Below, piece by piece: positions 61,203-64,000 of a stretch of 64,000 nucleotides of DNA. The stretch is from NCBI GenBank assembly GCA_964509885.1, contig CAZDZL010000002.1, positions 1 through 64,000 on the forward strand, in the 5' to 3' direction. Each line of letters starts with the position of its first letter. Position 1 is the first letter of the stretch. The DNA comes from Palsa-1447 sp964509885 (GTDB lineage: Bacteria; Verrucomicrobiota; Verrucomicrobiia; Opitutales; Opitutaceae). A program made the translations under genes and the position numbers. The notes below the pieces were generated by a model. It was not told where the DNA came from and ran no database searches. It saw only the letters and a list, made by a program, of their open reading frames with translations.

Positions 61203-62349
61203 GCCTCGCAAGGGTCCGCCGGTAGATGTCCGCCGCGTCGGCCTCGGTGATGGGGCGGGGGTTGGGGTCCATGAGTCGGCGGTTGGCGACGGCCTGCTTC
61301 GCCATCTCGGCGTAGGCCGCCTCGGGAACTGCGGTGGAGGAGAGCGCCTTTTGCAAGCCTATCGCCCCGGCGAGCGCGGCGAGCCGGTCGGGGAAGCCGT
61401 CCGGGTCGTCCGGCCAGCCGAGGGCCGCGGCGAACACCGCGACGTCGGCGCGGCAGGCGGCAAGGTTGTGCCGCGTCGTCTCGGCGACGAGGCAGCCGGT
61501 CGCCACGCCGTGGACGACGTGGAAGCGCCCGCCGAGCGGAAGGGCCAGGGCGTGCGTGCCGGTGCAGGACGAGTTCGCGAAGGCGAGCCCGGCCAGGTTG
61601 GCGCCGATCAGCATGGCGTCCCGCGCGGGGCGGTCCCTGCCGTCCCTGCAGACCGCGGGCAGCGCGGGGCCGAGCCGCCTCGCCGCCTCGAGCGCCAGGC
61701 CGCGGGCCAGCGGGGTCGCCACCTTCGCCGTGAAGGCCTCGAGCGCGTGGACCAGGGCGTCCATGCCCGCGGCCGCCGTGGGAAGCGGGGGCAGGCCGTC
61801 GGTCAGCGCGGGATCGAGGAGCACGAGGTCGGGCACGAGGCACGGGTCGACGACACCCATCTTGTTGCCCGTCTCCGGGTCGGTGAAGATCGCGACCGGC
61901 GTCGCCTCGGATCCCGTGCCGGAGGTCGTCGGCAGGCAGACGAGCGGCACGCCGCGGCTCCCCACCTTGCCGATGCCCGCCAGCTTGCGGGCGTCGCGCC
62001 CGTCGAGGAGCGTCGCGGCCACGAGCTTCGCCGTGTCGATCACGCTCCCGCCCCCGAGGGCGACGACCACGTCGGCCCGGAAGCCGGCGGAGCGGATCGA
62101 GCCGGTCGCCGACGCGACGCTGCTGAACGGCGGCTCGGGCTCCGTCTGGTCGAAGGTGAAGTAGCTGACGCCGGCGCCGTCCAGGGCGCCGGTCACCTGC
62201 GCCAGCAGGCCGGCGGCCCTCACGCCGGCGTCGGTGACGATGAAGGGCTTTGCCCGTCCGAGGCGGGCGAGCTCCCCCGGCAGGTCGGAGGCGACGCCGC
62301 GGCCGAAGCGCGTCCTGCGCGGCAGGTTGTTCTCGAAGGTGTTGGGCAT
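61195..62349 (-). CDS. Iron-type alcohol dehydrogenase
   Basis: The 384-residue protein has the typical Fe-ADH motifs: GGGSVIDTAK (NAD-binding), TTSGTGSEAT, AAGMDALVHALEAF with His for metal binding, and HGVATG. The group includes 1,3-propanediol and lactaldehyde dehydrogenases and maleylacetate reductases. The substrate is not known but context suggests an alcohol/aldehyde in the same pathway as the amine oxidase and ALDH. It overlaps the ALDH start by 8 bp and lies 32 bp after the stop of the next gene upstream. Confidence 0.9.
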   Translation of the reverse strand: MPNTFENNLPRRTRFGRGVASDLPGELARLGRAKPFIVTDAGVRAAGLLAQVTGALDGAGVSYFTFDQTEPEPPFSSVASATGSIRSAGFRADVVVALGGGSVIDTAKLVAATLLDGRDARKLAGIGKVGSRGVPLVCLPTTSGTGSEATPVAIFTDPETGNKMGVVDPCLVPDLVLLDPALTDGLPPLPTAAAGMDALVHALEAFTAKVATPLARGLALEAARRLGPALPAVCRDGRDRPARDAMLIGANLAGLAFANSSCTGTHALALPLGGRFHVVHGVATGCLVAETTRHNLAACRADVAVFAAALGWPDDPDGFPDRLAALAGAIGLQKALSSTAVPEAAYAEMAKQAVANRRLMDPNPRPITEADAADIYRRTLARHA

Positions 62350-62381
62350 CTCGGGAGGGTATGGGCCTCGGGCGCCCGCGG

Positions 62382-64000
62382 CTAGAACTCGTCGTAGGCG
62401 ACCTGGCTGTCGGGGACGCCCAGCTCCGCGAGCATCCGCGTGCACGCCTTGATCATCTGCGGCGGGCCGCACAGGTAGTATTCCACGGCCTTGGGGTTCG
62501 CGCACCCCTTGAGGTAGTCCTCGAGGACGACCTCGTGGATGAAGCCGACCTTGCCGCTCCAGCCGTCGCCCGGCAGCGGGGAGGATAGGGCCAGGTGGAA
62601 CGAGAAGTTCGGGTGCGCCTTCGCCAGGCAGCGGAAGTAGTCCTCGTAGAAGATCTCCTGCCTGGAGCGGGCCCCGTACCAGAAGCTGACCCTGCGGGCG
62701 GTGTGCAGCGTCTCGAAGAGGTGCGAGAGGTGGGCGCGCAGCGGGGCCATGCCGGCCCCGCCTCCGATGAAGACCATCTCGCGCTGGGTGGGCTTGACGT
62801 GGAACTCGCCGAAGGGGCCGATGGCGGTGACGATGTCGCCGGCCCTGAGGCTGAAGGCGTACGCGGAGCCGACGCCCGGCGGGCAGTCCTGGCCGGGGGG
62901 CGGCGTCGCGATCCGCACGTTGAAGCGCAGCTCGCGCTCCAGGGCGTGGTTGCTCGCGATCGAGTAGTTGTTGCGGCGGGCCGGCCCGGGGTTCCTGGCG
63001 ACCAGGTCGAACACGTGCTGGGCCTCCCAGACGGACGCGTACGGCTCGGGGATGTCGAAGTCGCGGAAGCGGATCTCGTCGTAGGGGGGGATGTCGAGCT
63101 GCAGGTAGTCGCCCGGGGTGAACGCGACCTTCTCGGCGGGGTCCGCGGGCTCGAGGACCAGCTCCCGGATGAAGGTGGAGACGCTCCTGTTGCTGACGAC
63201 GCGCAGCCTGAAGGATCTCTGGGCGCGGGCGCCCACGCCGGCGGCGTGGGTGACGTTCAGGTGGATGCGGCCGCGGCGCTCCTCGATCGGGTAGGTGGCG
63301 AGGCCCCTGCAGACCGGGGCCCGGGCCGGCGAGCCGTCCCTCAGGTTGAACCTGCCGTTGTGCTTCGGGCACTCGATCGTGCGGCCGATCACGAGGCCCC
63401 CGGCCAGGTGCGTGTTGCCGTGCGTGCAGATGCCGTCGGTCGCGTAGAGGGAGCCGCCCGCGTCGCGGCAGAGGGCGAACGTCCGCTTCTCGTGGTCGAA
63501 GCGGATCACGTCCGCGGGGCCGAGGTCGGCGGCGGCGCAGACCTCTATCCAGCCCTGCGCGTCGGGGCGCGCGTGCGAGGAGCGGCCCTCCTCGACGGGG
63601 CGTCCCTTGGGCTCGGGGAGCCGGCGCCTGACGAAGTAGGCCGGGTCCTTCCTTTGCCTCAGGACCGAGGGGACGATCTCCCGCCAGGCGTTGAGGATGC
63701 TGGTGTAGGGGACGGGGCAGTCGTCCTTCACGAGCTCGTGGAGCCTCGGGAGCGCGTGGTACGGCACCAGCGGGAACATGTGGTGCTCCACGTGGTAGTT
63801 CATGTTCCAGTAGAGGTACCGGTTGACCGCGTTCATGTAGACCGTCCGGCAGTTGAGGCGGTGGTCGAGGACGTTCTCGGCGAGGCCGGCGTGCTGGGTG
63901 AGCCCGTAGACGACCATGAGCCACGTCCCGAAGAAGTTGGTGAAGCCGACGAGGAAGAGCGGCAGGAAGCTATGGGTCGCGATCGCCGTGGCGATGACGG
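62382..64000 (-). CDS. Fusion protein: MocD-like fatty-acid desaturase, Rieske ferredoxin and NqrF-like reductase (runs off window)
   Basis: The frame is open from the window edge (64000) to a stop at 62382, so the start is outside. In order it has: (1) the C-terminal part of a MocD-type membrane desaturase with MNYHVEHHMFPLVPYHALPRL; (2) a MocE-like Rieske ferredoxin with CTHGNTHLAGG and CPKHNGRFN holding the C-H/C-H iron-sulfur ligands; (3) a flavin reductase with FIGGGAGMAPLRAHLSHLFE (NADH-binding), WYGARSRQEIFYEDYF and YYLCGPPQMI, as in NqrF and related reductases. The combination makes a self-contained electron-transfer chain from NAD(P)H through FAD and Rieske cluster to a di-iron oxygenase/desaturase. 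MocD and MocE are known as separate proteins in rhizopine catabolism; this fusion could oxidise an amine or a lipid. Confidence 0.87.
   Translation of the reverse strand, partial: VIATAIATHSFLPLFLVGFTNFFGTWLMVVYGLTQHAGLAENVLDHRLNCRTVYMNAVNRYLYWNMNYHVEHHMFPLVPYHALPRLHELVKDDCPVPYTSILNAWREIVPSVLRQRKDPAYFVRRRLPEPKGRPVEEGRSSHARPDAQGWIEVCAAADLGPADVIRFDHEKRTFALCRDAGGSLYATDGICTHGNTHLAGGLVIGRTIECPKHNGRFNLRDGSPARAPVCRGLATYPIEERRGRIHLNVTHAAGVGARAQRSFRLRVVSNRSVSTFIRELVLEPADPAEKVAFTPGDYLQLDIPPYDEIRFRDFDIPEPYASVWEAQHVFDLVARNPGPARRNNYSIASNHALERELRFNVRIATPPPGQDCPPGVGSAYAFSLRAGDIVTAIGPFGEFHVKPTQREMVFIGGGAGMAPLRAHLSHLFETLHTARRVSFWYGARSRQEIFYEDYFRCLAKAHPNFSFHLALSSPLPGDGWSGKVGFIHEVVLEDYLKGCANPKAVEYYLCGPPQMIKACTRMLAELGVPDSQVAYDEF

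Noticed and set aside
59568..62385. Long plus-strand frames opposite the ALDH and alcohol dehydrogenase
   Set aside because: Shadows caused by third-position GC bias of the real minus-strand genes.
62350..63924. Frame joined to the alcohol dehydrogenase on the minus strand
   Set aside because: It overlaps the desaturase-Rieske-reductase gene in a wrong frame; the dehydrogenase starts at 62349.

Overview
The window looks like chromosomal DNA of a high-GC Verrucomicrobium, most likely of the Opitutaceae/Opitutales type. The main clues are two secreted proteins built on a repeat (core L-S-x-R-A-x-V-G-T-G-G-N-I) that is common in that group, many MacB/FtsX-type permeases, a PspC/PadR pair, and weak or absent Shine-Dalgarno sequences at many starts. 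This assignment rests on protein style; no rRNA or marker gene is present.

Layout. (1) Positions 1-541 hold the start of a transglutaminase-family gene in high-GC DNA. (2) From about 0.6 to 20.6 kb the base composition is visibly lower in GC and the genes are accessory: a possible caspase-fold protein with a small partner; a very large secreted Ig/TIG-domain protein; a minus-strand operon of NarL-type regulator, DyP peroxidase, tripartite hybrid histidine kinase and an unknown protein; then a plus-strand run with an exported S1/P1 nuclease, three tandem exported paralogs of an unrecognised family (called the RPW family here), a possibly frameshifted small gene, a DUF2235 (Tle1-like) hydrolase and a multi-pass membrane protein. 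(3) 20.7-32.8 kb holds a Tat-exported Gfo/Idh/MocA oxidoreductase, a lipoprotein hydrolase, a lipoprotein, an NHL/Ig secreted protein, a serine beta-lactamase-fold enzyme, queF, a secreted TIM-barrel protein, a PadR-PspC operon and a PAP2 enzyme. (4) 32.8-47.3 kb is a split ABC efflux system. One operon encodes an HlyD adaptor, two MacB/FtsX-type permeases and an ATPase. The other encodes an ATPase, a TolC-type channel, an NtrC-type activator and its kinase. A surface protein with Thr/Asn/Gly repeats, a collagen-like stretch and an S74 chaperone domain lies between them. (5) 47.3-54.6 kb holds GPH-type and SSS-type symporters, a ferritin-like protein, a double-thioredoxin protein, a GNAT acetyltransferase and a YdeI-like protein. 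(6) 54.8-64 kb holds a Tat-exported PHP/CehA-type hydrolase, a small exported protein, a copper amine oxidase, an aldehyde dehydrogenase, an iron-type alcohol dehydrogenase and a desaturase-Rieske-reductase fusion that runs off the window.

The strongest new regulatory signal is that both efflux operons carry nearly identical sigma-54 (-24/-12) promoter sequences directly before their first genes. Each also has a GTCCC-N6-GGGA inverted repeat centred about 132 bp upstream of the predicted transcription start. The NtrC-type activator encoded in one operon is the obvious candidate to control both. The strongest candidate for an undescribed system is the 11.6-20.3 kb run: exported nuclease, three RPW-family proteins, DUF2235 hydrolase and membrane protein.

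No tRNA, rRNA, CRISPR array, transposase or integrase was recognised. Domain calls come from reading the sequence by eye; no database search was run.
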